Positions 20,230 to 31,230 are shown, numbered from the stretch's first letter. The stretch is 64,000 bases of DNA from Branchiostoma floridae (GCF_000003815.2 NW_023365702.1:144828-208827), one strand, 5' to 3'. Numbers and translations: made by a program. Notes: generated by a model not told the origin, from the sequence alone.

Positions 20230-21240
20230 TACAGATGTGAGGAGTGCAGTAAGCAGTTCTGTAGGTGGCGCGATCTGAAGAAACACATGCGCACTCACAC
20301 AGGGGAGAAGCCCTATAGGTGTGAGGAGTGCAGCAGGCAGTTCAGTGACTTGAGTAGGCTGAAGGTCCATATGCGCACTCACACAGGGGAGAAACCCTAC
20401 AAGTGTGAGGAGTGCAGCAGGCAGTTCAGTCGGCTGGGTCATCTAAAGGAGCACATGCGAACTCATACAGGGGAAAAGCCCTACAAGTGTGAGGAGTGCA
20501 GCAGACAGTTCAGTCGACTGGGTCATCTAAAGGGACACATGCGGACTCACACAGGTGAGAAAGGCTACAGGTGTGAGGAGTGCTGCAGGCAGTTCAGTGA
20601 GCTAGGTACTCTAAAAACTCATATGCGAACTCACACAGGGGAGAAACCTTACAGGTGTGAGGAGTGCAGCAAGCAGTTTAGTGAGCTGGGTCATCTGACG
20701 AATCACATGCGAACTCACACTGGGGAGAAACCCTACAAGTGTGAGGAGTGCAGCAGGAAGTTCAGTGAGCTAAGTAGTTTGAAGAAACACATGCGAACTC
20801 ACACAGGGGAGAAACCTTACAAGTGTCAAGAGTGTAGCAAACAGTTCAGTAGGCTGGAACATCTAAAGGGACACATGCGCACTCACACAGGGGAGAAACC
20901 CTACAAGTGTGAGGAGTGCAGCAGGCAGTTCAGTAAGCTAAGTAGTCTGAACAAGCACATGCGGACTCACACAGGGGAGAAACCCTACAAGTGTGAGGAG
21001 TGCAGCAGGCAGTTCTGTCAGATGGGCCATCTGAAAACTCACATGCGGATTCACACAGGGGAGAAGCCATACAAGTGTGAAGAGTGCAGTAGGCAGTTCA
21101 ATCAGATGGGTCATCTGAAAACTCACATGCGGACTCACACAGGTGAGAAACCACACAGGTGTGAGGAGTGCAGCAGGCAGTTCATGACGTCGAGTAGTTT
21201 GAAGAGACACATGCGGACTCACAAAGGGGAGAAACACTAA
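20230..21240 (+). CDS. C2H2 zinc-finger protein, at least 12 fingers (gene 4), 5' partial
   Basis: Twelve fingers are readable from the gap edge, the first being [19 protein letters not shown]. The leader and any earlier fingers are in the gap, so the first in-frame ATG (20287) is inside a finger and is not the true start. The fingers are intact at the Cys and His positions. Finger 12 has MTSSSLKRH contact residues unlike the others. The stop TAA comes from point changes in the linker (GAGAAACACTAATGG for GAGAAACCCTACAGG). Beyond it a decayed finger with a 5-bp deletion remains (21241-21297). Fingers 3-5 are almost identical at DNA level to fingers 5-7 of the gene at 56916. This is the first plus-strand gene after the orientation switch. 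Confidence 0.9.
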   Translation, partial: YRCEECSKQFCRWRDLKKHMRTHTGEKPYRCEECSRQFSDLSRLKVHMRTHTGEKPYKCEECSRQFSRLGHLKEHMRTHTGEKPYKCEECSRQFSRLGHLKGHMRTHTGEKGYRCEECCRQFSELGTLKTHMRTHTGEKPYRCEECSKQFSELGHLTNHMRTHTGEKPYKCEECSRKFSELSSLKKHMRTHTGEKPYKCQECSKQFSRLEHLKGHMRTHTGEKPYKCEECSRQFSKLSSLNKHMRTHTGEKPYKCEECSRQFCQMGHLKTHMRIHTGEKPYKCEECSRQFNQMGHLKTHMRTHTGEKPHRCEECSRQFMTSSSLKRHMRTHKGEKH

Positions 21241-21964
21241 TGGTGTGAGGAGTGCGACAAACAGTGATCTGGGTAATCTGAAGAGACACATGTAACAAAT
21301 AGTTGTCCATTTAATGTGGAATAACAGTTCAAGTTGCAGAAGTCTTGTTCAGGTATGTTGTGTACATAGCTGTTACCTTGGTAACAATAAAACTAGTCTA
21401 GTGAAAGCAGTTGTTGTGTGAAGAAGACTTGTTTTTGTCACTACTAACTACTACTTGTGATAGTACCTTTTATTTACTTGTTGCTTTCTTATCTGAAGTT
21501 CCTAACCTTAGATTAGTTAGAAAGGTATAACACAGTAGGTTTTGTTCTTTATCAAACTTTGTTGTTGTTTCTTAGTGCACATTCCCTTTTGCATTGTAAA
21601 ATGCCAAGTTGGCCAATTAGTGTAGAATAACAGTTCAAGTTGCAGAAGTCTTGTGCTATATTTCAGGCTTGTGGATTAGCTATAATATTGGTAACGATAG
21701 AACTGGTAAAATTGGTTATTGTGTGAAGAAGACTTGTCACTACTTACTACTAGTGATCATAAGATGTTTCATTGTAATAATCTACATTTACTTTAGTGTT
21801 AGCATTGTCAGGTATTTATTTTACTTGCTGTCAACTAGGTGTTAATTTTTTTAGGGGTATTAGAAGCAGTTTTTGATGCCTAAATTTTTCTTAAAAACAC
21901 ACATTGTAGTATTATTTTAGGTTTTAGATCTTTTACTTTTTTATTATAGTCATTTGTTTTGTTT
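21241..21964 (+). other. 3' UTR of zinc-finger gene 4
   Basis: Contains a decayed terminal finger and then family 3' UTR sequence. A stretch around TGGAATAACAGTTCAAGTTGCAGAAGTCTTG is partly repeated (21310-21400 and 21620-21720), an internal duplication. Confidence 0.65.
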
Positions 21965-21970
21965 AATAAA
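21965..21970 (+). terminator. Poly(A) signal, gene 4
   Basis: AATAAA in TGTTTAATAAAGATGTTTGATGC, the family 3' end, about 725 bp after the stop. Confidence 0.75.
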
Positions 21971-22020
21971 GATGTTTGATGCACACTTGTTTGGATCTGA
22001 CATATGAAGATACCATAGTA

Positions 22021-22158
22021 TATAGGAGAATTACACAACCAGTTTGTACTCACTTTGCGTACCTTTTAATGTCGGTGAAATGTGTCTGAAACACAATGAA
22101 TTTGAAACATATATAAGCAAAGTGAGTTCAATTTGGTTGTGCAGATGAATTCTCCTAT
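22021..22158. repeat. Foldback repeat F, 3' of gene 4 (degenerate)
   Basis: Inverted arms TATAGGAGAATT...ACACAACCAG / TTGGTTGTGCAGATGAATTCTCCTATA with inner CTCACTTTGCG / GCAAAGTGAG. Better copies lie just past the poly(A) site of other cassettes (25790, 31292, 58561). The centre here has drifted away from the hammerhead-like core. Confidence 0.7.
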
Positions 22159-22206
22159 ATCATATTTTCTCCCAAGCTGATGGAATTAGTGTTGGTCATA
22201 ATCTTA

Positions 22207-22330
22207 GTAGTTACTTGGTATAAAGTACATACATATATGCATACACATACTAGTACATACACACACACACACATACATACATACACACATACATACACAC
22301 ACACACACATATACATACATACATACAAAC
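22207..22330 (+). repeat. (CATA)n microsatellite
   Basis: Imperfect ACATACAC repeat downstream of gene 4, followed by the short hairpin CAAGGAGGTTGAAAATG...CCTCCTTG. Confidence 0.85.
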
Positions 22331-22587
22331 AAATTGTACCATAAACAAGGAGGTTGAAAATGTTACCCTCCTTGCCAAAACATTACCTTGGTGAAGGTAA
22401 TTATTTATTTCAGAATGTTGACTATCGCCACAACTAAAAGGAGCAACGCAGGAGAATTAAAAGATATGACCAGTGTCAGTCTCCAACAAAAATATGCCAT
22501 GTCTGCATTAATCTTTACATAATTCCCGATTGAGCGTGATCGCGACAACTAGTGAATAATCAGGGAGGATTGTTGACACAGGTCATA

Positions 22588-22744
22588 GTATACTTCCGGT
22601 TCATGTGACGCCACTTCCTGTTTTCTGGAGAAACGGCGTGGGCTTGGAAGTTTTCTCCGCTTCGAAGATCTTGTCAACATTTAGCGGTTTTCGGGAGTCG
22701 ACTGACGTTGTTGTGCAAGTTTGCTGGTGTTCAAGTTTGTTCAG
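22588..22744 (+). promoter_or_regulatory. Promoter and non-coding exon 1 of gene 5
   Basis: TATACTTCCGGTTCATGTGACGCC then CACTTCCTG: inverted-CGGAA ETS sites flanking an E-box/CRE-like core, without a TATA box. Exon 1 follows with the ACGGCG box and ends TTGTTCAG at 22744 with donor GTAAGA. There is no ATG in exon 1. Confidence 0.75.
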
Positions 22745-23335
22745 GTAAGACTACTTCATGTATTTTGACACTAGAAGCTCTGTAGGTTAACAGACTGCTC
22801 CAAAACTGAAGCGTTTCGAGAACGCGCTGCCGCGTTGCAACTTTTCTGTGGGGAGGGGGGAACGAAGGTGTAAACCACACGGCCCGGTTTGTCGTCTAAC
22901 TCTCGTCTTTGTCTACTGGAAGATAGACCATACCTTAGAGGAAACAATTATACAAATGTATGTTTGAAATGTTCCAGTTTTCTGCACCAGAAATAGGGAG
23001 AGAACAGTCTGATACGTGGAGGAATGCAGAAAGAAACGTAAACAGCGAGGGCCTGTGAGGGGTTTACGGAGGATGGTATAAGAATTCTGAGGTTATTCAT
23101 TCAAAAGCAAGTGAAACTGCAAGTCTGTTTTTATGTTTTACCGTTTCAGAGTAAATTCTGCCGTGTATATTGTTGAAGAAATAAGTCATACTTGTATGGA
23201 GGACGCAGTTTATATCCGCAAGGTGTACCTCAACTTCCCCCGTCCGCCCCCAGGCCGGAATTTCCCAGCGTTCCACCATCTGGTGTTCATTATGTCGTGT
23301 TTGAACTAACTCTTAGGGGAGTTTCAGTAGTACTA

Positions 23336-23945
23336 CTAGTAGGGGTGGGTACTGGTACAGAAAATTCATTTAAAGGTACGGTACAGGTCCATATTGATGA
23401 ACCTGTATTGATGTTGTAGGCATCAAGCGCCGCCATGTTGGATGTTTACTTTTTCAATCAGGGGTGCCTAAGCATTTGCACGAACCCTATGAAATTGTAC
23501 GAATGTTATGTGATACACACAAATTACTTTGCGAAAACGCACGGATATTATGAAATTCGCACGAATCACTATGTGATACACACGAACCTTCTGAGATTTG
23601 CACGAACCTTATGCAAAACGGCGGCCGGGAGAAGGCATGATTTTAAGTGTTTCTACCCGTGATATTTATATTTCAAGGCATGGAAAGGATATATACCACC
23701 ACGAAGACGTATTTGATAGCCTGTGAGCTACTGTTTTGCTTCATTTCGGCGTCTTACATCGTATTTTCCATTGCCGAAGATCGAAGCCGCCATCTTGAAA
23801 ATCCCGCTCCGTCAGTCACGTGACCCCGGCAGTGGTTGCGCAATTTCGCATAAGGTTCGATCGGTCTGAAATCAGGTGCAATGTTTTTTTTTTTTTTCGA
23901 ACTTGTCGAACAAGAAAAAAAAGATTTTGTCCCACCCCTATCCAG
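23336..23945 (+). repeat. Intronic repeat of gene 5 with YY1-type site
   Basis: Bounded by AGGGGTGGGTACTGGTACAG and by GTCCCACCCCTA. It contains GCGCCGCCATGTTGG (23427-23441), a YY1-type site. An unusual inner stretch (23462-23612) has CACGAA / TTATGNGATACACA words repeated imperfectly and is absent from the sibling repeats. Confidence 0.6.
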
Positions 23946-24120
23946 TAACTTAAAATGGTGGAGGGAGGCTTCCCTATCTGTCAATCTTTATTTTTGTTAG
24001 GAGATTTATACATTGAGTTTGGCTAGGACACTAATGTACAAGTTGGTGTACTTGAAAGATTAGTGTATCTTTCCTAACGACAATTCATCTTTTCCCTACA
24101 GACCTTGTGCTGGATCTAGG

Positions 24121-24726
24121 ATGGCATCAACAAGCAACGTGCAGAGTTCGGATGACGTCAGGAGAAATGCAGAAGAGGTTAAATCTGTGCAACATGGCAC
24201 TAGCAGACGGGAGAAGTGCTACAGATGTGAGGAGTGCAGCAAGCAGTTCAGTCGGTTAGGGCATCTAAAGCAACACATAATCACACACACTGGAGAGAAA
24301 CCCTTCAGGTGTGAGGAGTGCAGCAGGCAGTTCAGTCAGCTGGGTAGTCTAAAAATTCACATGCGGACTCACACAGGGGAGAAACCCTACAGGTGTGAGG
24401 AGTGCAGCAAGCAGTTCAGTCAGCTGGGTAAGCTGAAAATCCACATGCGGACTCACACAGGGGAGAAGCCCTACAGATGTGAGGAGTGCAGCAAGCATTT
24501 CAGTCAGCTCAGTCATCTGAAGGAACACATACGGACTCACACAGGGGAGAAACCCTACAAATGCGAGGAGTGCAGCAAGCAGTTTAGTCAGCTTCATCAT
24601 CTAAAGATACACATGCGAACTCACACAGGGGAGAAACCGTACATGTGTGAGGAGTGCAGCAAACAGTTCAGTCTGCTGGGTAATCTGAAGAAACACATGC
24701 GAACTCACACTGGGGATAAACCTTAG
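24121..24726 (+). CDS. C2H2 zinc-finger protein, 6 fingers (gene 5), truncated
   Basis: Leader [16 protein letters not shown]... followed by six intact fingers; 201 residues. The ATG lies just after the acceptor (TTTCCCTACAG, ending about 24101). A premature stop arises in the linker: GGGGATAAACCTTAGTTAAGTGTG replaces GGGGAGAAACCCTACAAGTGTG. Finger-like sequence continues out of frame for 330 bp, so this is a shortened member. The same stop-creating linker occurs at the end of the array at about 35829. It may be functional as a short protein or be on the way to a pseudogene. Confidence 0.85.
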   Translation: MASTSNVQSSDDVRRNAEEVKSVQHGTSRREKCYRCEECSKQFSRLGHLKQHIITHTGEKPFRCEECSRQFSQLGSLKIHMRTHTGEKPYRCEECSKQFSQLGKLKIHMRTHTGEKPYRCEECSKHFSQLSHLKEHIRTHTGEKPYKCEECSKQFSQLHHLKIHMRTHTGEKPYMCEECSKQFSLLGNLKKHMRTHTGDKP

Positions 24727-25052
24727 TTAAGTGTGAGGAGTGTAGCAGGCGGTTCATTTAGTTGAGTCATCTAAAAAACATGTAGAGACTCACACACGGG
24801 AGAAACTGTACAAAGGTAAGGAATGCAGCAGGCAGATTAGTCAGCTGAGTACTCTAAAGGGACACACGCAAACTCACACAGGTGAGAAACCTTACGGTTG
24901 TGAGGTGCGGAGAAACTTTTTGGTGAATTGAAGAAGCATATGCTCACACTGAAGAGAACCCCTACAAGTCTGCTGGTGAAACACATGGCAGAGCATTTAC
25001 CGCAATTCAGTCAGCTGAGTAGTCTTAGAAAGCACATGCAAACTCTCAAATA
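24727..25052 (+). pseudogene. Decayed finger tail of gene 5
   Basis: About four fingers are recognisable (GTGAGGAGTGTAGCAGGCGG, AAGGTAAGGAATGCAGCAGG and others) but with stops, frameshifts and lost His codons. It ends with the family terminus AGAAAGCACATGCAAACTC. A paralogous copy at 35832-35952 / 44007-44254 is split by an 8 kb insertion. Confidence 0.85.
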
Positions 25053-25708
25053 AGAAATCCCTGAAATCAGGAGTGTGGAATAGAGATGTTGGCCACATAG
25101 CAAGTTTGTCAATTTACATTTTTCATATTTTTTTAGTAGTTTAGACATTGTATAGTCAGCTATCTGATTGTAACTCCATGAACTGTTGTAATAATCTTGC
25201 TAAGAAAGGTTCTACTTTTATTTCTTGTCCATTTCTTATCTGAAGGTTGCAACCTTAGATTAGTTGGAAAGGTATAACACAGTAGGTTTTGTTCATTATT
25301 AATCTTTGTTTTTCTTATGGTGCATACCCTGTTATAATATGCTAAGTTGTAAATTTGTTGTGAAATAACAGTTTAAGTCGTAGAAATAATGTTCTATATT
25401 TCAGGCTTGTAGTTTAGCTCTAAGAGTCTAATCTACTAGAGGTAACAATAGAACTGGTGAAAGCAGTTATTGTGTGAGGAAGACTTGTTTCGTCATTACT
25501 TACTACTTGTGATGTTAAGATGGTTCTTTGTACTAATCTACATTTACATTAGTGTTAGCATTGTCAAGTATTCATTATACTTGCTTTCAACAAGGTTTTA
25601 ATGTCTTTAAGGGGTATCGGAAGTTGTTTTTTGGGGCCTGGATTTTTCTTGAAAACCCACATTTTTATTGTTCTGTTAGGTTTTTTATTATAGTCATTAG
25701 TTTTGTTC

Positions 25709-25714
25709 AATAAA
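25709..25714 (+). terminator. Poly(A) signal, gene 5
   Basis: AATAAA in TTTTGTTCAATAAAGTTGTTTGATGC, the family 3' end. Confidence 0.75.
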
Positions 25715-25789
25715 GTTGTTTGATGCACACTTGTTTGGATATGGCATTTGAAGAAGTCGATACATTTAGTATGGTAATAGCCATAGTAT

Positions 25790-25912
25790 ATAGGAGAATT
25801 CTTTTATACAACCTAGTTTGTACTGTACCCTACTTTGCGTACGTTTCGACGTCTTAGGAAGGTTTCTAAGAGACAAAATGAGTACAAGTTGGTTGTGTAA
25901 AAGAATTCTACG
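25790..25912. repeat. Foldback repeat F, 3' of gene 5
   Basis: Arms TATAGGAGAATTCTTTTATACAACC / GGTTGTGTAAAAGAATTCTA, each over about 20 bases, enclose a CGTTTCGACGTCTTAGGAAGG centre. It lies about 80 bp beyond the AATAAA, as in other cassettes. Confidence 0.75.
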
Positions 25913-25959
25913 TTCTACCAATCTGATGAAATTATATTCGGAAATAGCCATAGCAGTTG

Positions 25960-26150
25960 TACGTTGTACAATAAAGGGTTAATGCCTCGCCCCNNNNNNN
26001 NNNNNNNNNNNNNNNNNNNNNNNNNNNNNNNNNNNNNNNNNNNNNNNNNNNNNNNNNNNNNNNNNNNNNNNNNNNNNNNNNNNNNNNNNNNNNAGGGATT
26101 ATCTCACCATATACACCGAGGATAAGGCGGGGCATTAACGTTATTATCAT
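25960..26150. repeat. Palindromic repeat interrupted by an assembly gap
   Basis: TTAATGCCTCGCCCC before the 100-N gap (25994-26093) is the inverse of GGCGGGGCATTAA after it. The assembly probably failed at the centre of a hairpin-forming repeat. Confidence 0.65.
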
Positions 26151-26890
26151 ATAGCCTATCCAACTGACAGTTATTTCACACAAATTCCTTTATAACAAAT
26201 AAACACTTTAATACATTACATAAAAATACATTTGCAATATATATATATTGTACAATAGTGTCTATATATAATACAAACATTAAACTATTTCATCATCATC
26301 ATTTAACTAATAATTTTAACTAATCATCTGTTTGTGAGATAGCATATCAGCATCAACATGTGGCTTATTTGCAATACAAACTACATGTATTAAGTGGAGT
26401 CCTGGTATCCCCCATGCAGAGCCTTTTCACTTGGGCACGACAAAGTACGTATATATGAAGTGATTTAGGAAGGTACCGGCATAATAACGTTAGAAAGCCA
26501 TAATGAAAATGTGTAAAATCAGCATAATTCCTTTTCAAGTATCCCTATATTCCCCATGTGGAGCCCTAATTAACATAACCAATCAATCATAATATTTTTG
26601 ACAGTTATGCATGGTTTACACACAAACAACAGTACAAAAAAAATTCATGACTGTCCCCTGTATAATGGTGCGGTCCAAAAAGTGGTCGGTTATTAGAATA
26701 ACCGACCACTTTTGAGGTTACTGCCTGATAACCCATGGGAAATGGGGGCCTCTGATTGGCCAACTCCATCTGGCTATATGATAATGTAGTATAATGTATA
26801 GAAACCAGCCAGGCTTCAATCAAAACATCTTTTCTTGCCAAATTAAAAGGAATGCATCTAAACGATAAATTGTTTAATGATAGTTACTGG
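26151..26890. other. Intergenic AT-rich DNA
   Basis: No gene is seen. It holds a short AT microsatellite (26238-26250) and a perfect 17-bp-arm hairpin AAAAGTGGTCGGTTATT (26678-26713). Confidence 0.5.
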
Positions 26891-27049
26891 ATATGATTTT
26901 TATGATTTTGGAAATGGCTTTTGGAAAACGCTTCATAAAGTGTCTGGTTTATCTAATGTGCTTCTATCCAAGGCATGCTTTGAGACACATCCTGGATATC
27001 CAAAACAATGTACAATCCATTCAGGCCTTCTCGATTTATGCTGTGCATT

Positions 27050-27265
27050 CACATACAATCATAACATACATACTAACATACATACACGCAAACATATATA
27101 CACACATAATTACATACATACATACACACACAAACATATATACACACATGCAAACATACATACATACATACATACACACATACATACATACATGCACACA
27201 ACATACATACATACATACATACATGCACACAAACACAACATACATACATACATATGTACATACAA
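27050..27265 (+). repeat. (CATA)n microsatellite
   Basis: Imperfect ACATACATACAC array at the usual cassette position, followed by the AAACGCTACCAAA motif. Confidence 0.9.
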
Positions 27266-27359
27266 ACGCTACCAAACACAAAAGATTACAGTGTCACCAG
27301 CATGTTTATTTCATTAAGTCAATACATTTAAATCTTTATGAAAAGAATAAAACAACATG

Positions 27360-27760
27360 ATTCCATATAAGGGACTACTTTCTACGTCTACTTGCGATTT
27401 GTTTTTATTTGCCAAGCAAAGCACCAGATTTCTAGGTGCAGATAAGCTGAAGATCGCTAGACGGCATCACTGCACAAGACACGACAGCTCTACTTTTTAA
27501 AGGTGACCTCATTGAACCAATGACCAAGCAGATGTTTGACTTTGGCTGTATTTTGATGTGCTTTATCCGTTTTTGTCGGAAAACGGAATCACATCAACTT
27601 TGAGGATCCCGCGTGACATGAACACTACATTAAAAAAATAGAAACCCCGTTAAAGAACGCATAAAATCACGTCAAAAATAGCCGGAGCCGAACCTCTGCT
27701 TGGAGAATCCTTCATCGTTACGTCAGCAGTCTGCCGTTTTTCTTCAGTGAAACAGATACA
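27360..27760 (+). repeat. Dispersed repeat block D
   Basis: Shares GATTCCATATAAGG, AGATCGCTAGACGGCATCACTGCAC and GAGCCGAACCTCTGCTTGGAG with four other copies in the window. No coding signal; element type unknown. Confidence 0.65.
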
Positions 27761-28167
27761 GGTCTGATTTCCAACTGAGGAGGCCCACAATTTTAAGCAC
27801 GCTGACCATCACTAAAATGAGCAACACAGGAGAAGAAAAATATGACCAATGTTGGCCTCCATTATTTATTATCCTCCTCCAATATAACTATTTCAATCAT
27901 GCCTGTATTCATCTTTACAGAAAGACCTTTATTGAGACAACGGAAAGTACAGCGACGTTTCGTAAGATCTATTACAATTATATATATGAACAAACAAGTG
28001 TATACCAATGAATTATCTTAATGAAAGAATGTGTATGAATAATTAACAATATAGCAACATGTAGAATCTGGACAAAACTATCAGTTATATACGTAAATCC
28101 CAATGAGCGTGATCGCGACAACTATTGAATAACCAGGAGATGATGTTTGACCCAAGTCGTAGTACAC

Positions 28168-28320
28168 TTCCGGGTCATGTGACGCATTTTCCTGTTTACT
28201 GGAGAAACGGCGTGGTGTGGAAAGGTCATTTCTTCGTCTCGAAGAACTCATCAACTTTCGCGGTTTTAGGAAGTCGACGGACGTTGTTGTGCAAGTCTGC
28301 TGGTGTTTAAGTTTGTTCAG
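28168..28320 (+). promoter_or_regulatory. Promoter and non-coding exon 1 of gene 6
   Basis: ACACTTCCGGGTCATGTGACGC followed by TTTTCCTG, the ACGGCG box, and exon 1 ending GTTTGTTCAG at 28320 with donor GTAAGACTG. The intron runs to the acceptor at 29647. Confidence 0.78.
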
Positions 28321-28611
28321 GTAAGACTGCATCTTGTATTTTAGCACTAGAAGCTCTGTAGATTTGACAGAAAGCTCGAAAGTGAAACGTTTCGTGAACG
28401 CGTCGCGACCTCAAAAACAATATGGTTTGTTGTCTGTGTCCGCTGGAAGATAGACCATAGCTTAGAGCAAAGAAATATACAAAACTATGTTTGAAATGTT
28501 CCAGTTTTTTGCACCTTAATAGTGAGAGAAGTCAGAACATTCTGATACGTAGAGGAATGCAGAAAGAAACGTCAACAGCGGGGGCCTGTGAGGGGTTTAT
28601 GGAGAATCCGT

Positions 28612-28735
28612 TCTATCACGTTAGACTAGTATACTGATGTAAGTAGTTTGTAGTTGTTAGTTATACGTAATTTGCCATACATTGTACCTGTTACAATCGT
28701 TGTGCAATAAACTTGACTTGACTTGACTTGACTTG
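28612..28735 (+). mobile_element. Retroposon 3' fragment with (ACTTG)n tail
   Basis: Relative to the paralogous sequence GATCCGTTGATAAGAATTC, about 120 bp are inserted here. The insert ends GTGCAATAAACTTGACTTGACTTG, a 5-bp repeat tail typical of CR1/L2-like LINE or SINE ends. The class is an inference. Confidence 0.6.
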
Positions 28736-28982
28736 TTAATAAGAATTCCGGTAATACTTATTCAAAGGCAAGTGAAAATGTACGTCTGTTTTTAGGCATT
28801 TCTCTTTCAGAGTAAATTTTACCGTCTTCATTGGCGCTGTTCATGATGTAGTAACATGTCATATTTATATGAAGGGGGCGGTAAGGTGTACCTCAACTTC
28901 CCCTGTCAGCCCCCAGGCTGGAACTTCCTGCTGTTGTAGCATTTGGTGTTTATCATGGTGTGTTTGAACTACTGTAACTCTG

Positions 28983-29075
28983 TCAATCAATCAATCAATC
29001 AAATGGTTTATTTGTCAGAACGGCGTGGCAGCCAAAGGCTGAATTGTGCCCTCTTTACAAAAAAAAATAAAAAAA
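28983..29075 (-). mobile_element. Retroposon 3' fragment with (GATT)n tail
   Basis: On the minus strand, sequence containing CTGACAAATAAACCATTT ends in four GATT units. It is a second, unrelated LINE/SINE 3' end inserted in the same intron, in the opposite orientation. Confidence 0.5.
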
Positions 29076-29149
29076 AATAATGATGTATTACAATACACCA
29101 TCTCGTGCGTCACATATTGTTACATGGGGAGGTACAGTAGTACTTCTAG

Positions 29150-29457
29150 TAGGGGTGGGTACTGGTACAGGAAATACAGGTACAGGTATGGTCCAGAGGA
29201 CCAGAGGATTGTCTGTGAAAACTTGTGAATGGGCAAAACTGGGTGTTTCGCTACAAATGAATCTGAATTCTTTCTTCCTGTAAACAACACTAATGCTTTC
29301 CTTAGACCAAGTTTGATTGCAGAAACTTGGTTAGTTGGTAAGGTAACTTTCAACTCTGTTCTACTTGCTCTTGTTAGGTCTTGTTACTTTCTTCTCTGGA
29401 CCGTACCTGTACCTGGATGTTCTCTGGATGTTCTGTACTGGTACCCACCCCGAATAG
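29150..29457 (+). repeat. Intronic repeat of gene 6 (short form)
   Basis: Bounded by AGGGGTGGGTACTGGTACAGG and TACTGGTACCCACCCCG. It lacks the YY1-type segment found in the longer copies. Confidence 0.65.
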
Positions 29458-29669
29458 GGGTATAATTTAGGGGAGGGGTGCTGCTGAAGAATTTCCTTGG
29501 GGGCATGTTGGCCCTAGAGCCGAGAAGTTGGGCTGTATAGGCCCTGGAAACAGTTTGGCTAGGACACTAATGTACAAGTTGTAATACTTACAAATCTAGG
29601 GTCTTATTTGGTCTCTTGGCTAATTACAATTCATCTTTTGTCTACAGACCTAGTGCTGGAGCAAGAAGG

Positions 29670-30431
29670 ATGGCATCAACAAGCAACGTGCAGAGTTTGG
29701 ATGACGCCAGGAGAAATGCCAAAGAGGATGGTGCTGTGCAACTTAGCAGTAGCAGAGAGGAGAAGTGCTACAGGTGTGAGGAGTGCAGCAAACAATTTAG
29801 TCAGCTGTGCAATCTAAAGAGACACATGCGGACTCACACAGGGGAAAAACCTTACAAGTGTGAGGAGTGCAGCAAGCAGTTCAGTCAGCTTGGTCATCTT
29901 AGGGGACATATGCGAACTCACACAGGGGAGAAACCCTACAAGTGTGAGGAATGTAGGAAGCAGTTCAGTGAGATGGGTGATCTGACGAAACACATGCGGA
30001 CTCACACAGGGGAGAAACCCTACAGGTGTGAGGAGTGTAGCAAACAGTTCAGTCAGCTGAGTAATCTGAAGACTCACATGCAGACTCACACAGGGGAGAA
30101 ACTCTACAAGTGTGAGGAGTGCAATAAGCAGTTCAGTGAGCTGGGAAGTCTGAAGGGACACATGCGAACTCACACAGGGGAGAAACCCTACAGGTGTGAG
30201 GAGTGCAGCAGGCAGTTCAGTCACCTGAATCATCTGAAGAGTCACATGCGAACTCACACAGGGGAGAAACCCTACAAGTGTGAGGAGTGTAGCAAACAGT
30301 TCAGTGAGCTGGGTAATCTGAAGAAACATATGCGGACTCACACAGGGGAGAAACCTTACAAGTGTGAGGAGTGCAGCAGGCAGTTCAGTCAGCTCAGAAG
30401 TCTTAGAAAGCACATGCAAACTCACAAATAA
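29670..30431 (+). CDS. C2H2 zinc-finger protein, 8 fingers (gene 6), coding exon 2
   Basis: Leader [20 protein letters not shown]... and eight intact fingers, 253 residues, ending with the family terminus RKHMQTHK. The open frame extends upstream to 29616, but the acceptor (TCTACAG ending 29647) lies inside that extension. The ATG at 29670, in an AGGATGG context and shared by all paralogues, is therefore the start. The linkers are almost all TGEKP. This is one of the best candidates for an intact functional member: promoter, splice sites, terminus and poly(A) signal are all present. Confidence 0.93.
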   Translation: MASTSNVQSLDDARRNAKEDGAVQLSSSREEKCYRCEECSKQFSQLCNLKRHMRTHTGEKPYKCEECSKQFSQLGHLRGHMRTHTGEKPYKCEECRKQFSEMGDLTKHMRTHTGEKPYRCEECSKQFSQLSNLKTHMQTHTGEKLYKCEECNKQFSELGSLKGHMRTHTGEKPYRCEECSRQFSHLNHLKSHMRTHTGEKPYKCEECSKQFSELGNLKKHMRTHTGEKPYKCEECSRQFSQLRSLRKHMQTHK

Positions 30432-31230
30432 GAAATCACAGGATCAGGAGTGTGAAATAGAGATGTTGGTCATATGGCAAGTTTGTCAATTTACATTTTT
30501 CACATTTTTGTTTAGTAGTTTAGACATTGTATAGCCAGCTATCTGATTGTAACTACATGAACTGTTGTAATAATCTTGCTAAGAAACGTTTAACTTTTAT
30601 TTACTTGTTTATTTCATATCTGAAGTTCCCAACCTTAGATTAGTTAGAAAAGTAGGTTTTGTTCTTTGTGACACTTTTGTTTTGTTAGTTGGCATGCCCT
30701 TTTGTAAAATACCAAGTTGCCCATTTAGTGTGGAATAACAGTTGCAGAAATCTTGTTCTATTTCAGGCTTGTAGTTTAGCTGTAATCTTGGTAACAACAG
30801 AACTAGTTAAAGCAGTTATTGTGTGAAGACGACTTGTTACGTCACTAGTAAGTTAGTAACTACTTGTGATTTTAAGATGGGTCATTGTACTAATCTACGT
30901 TTACTGTAGTGTTAGTCTTTTATACTTGCCTAGTTCATGTAGGTAGTTGCAGGTAGGGACCTTTCATTGTTAGTTGCAACAAGGAGTGTTTGTTAAATAT
31001 TTCGTGCAGGCACAAGGCAGGTTTTGATTAAGGTCCCTAACTGCCAGTAAAACTTTTGAACAGATGAAAGAACAAAGTATTATCCTAATCGTCAGAACTC
31101 AGTTTTAATCTTTTTTTAGGACTTCTTAAGCTGTTTTAGGCCAGAATCTGTAAAATTCACATTGTAGAAGTGTTATTTGGGGTTTTATTGTTCTATTACG
31201 TTTTTGTTCTTATAATCATTTGTTTTGTTC
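30432..31230 (+). other. 3' UTR of gene 6
   Basis: Family 3' UTR, about 800 bp, with no other features recognised. Confidence 0.65.

Noticed and set aside
20287-20289. ATG at 20287 as the start of gene 4
   Set aside because: It is the Met of KKHMRTH within a finger. The array continues upstream into the gap, so the real start is missing.
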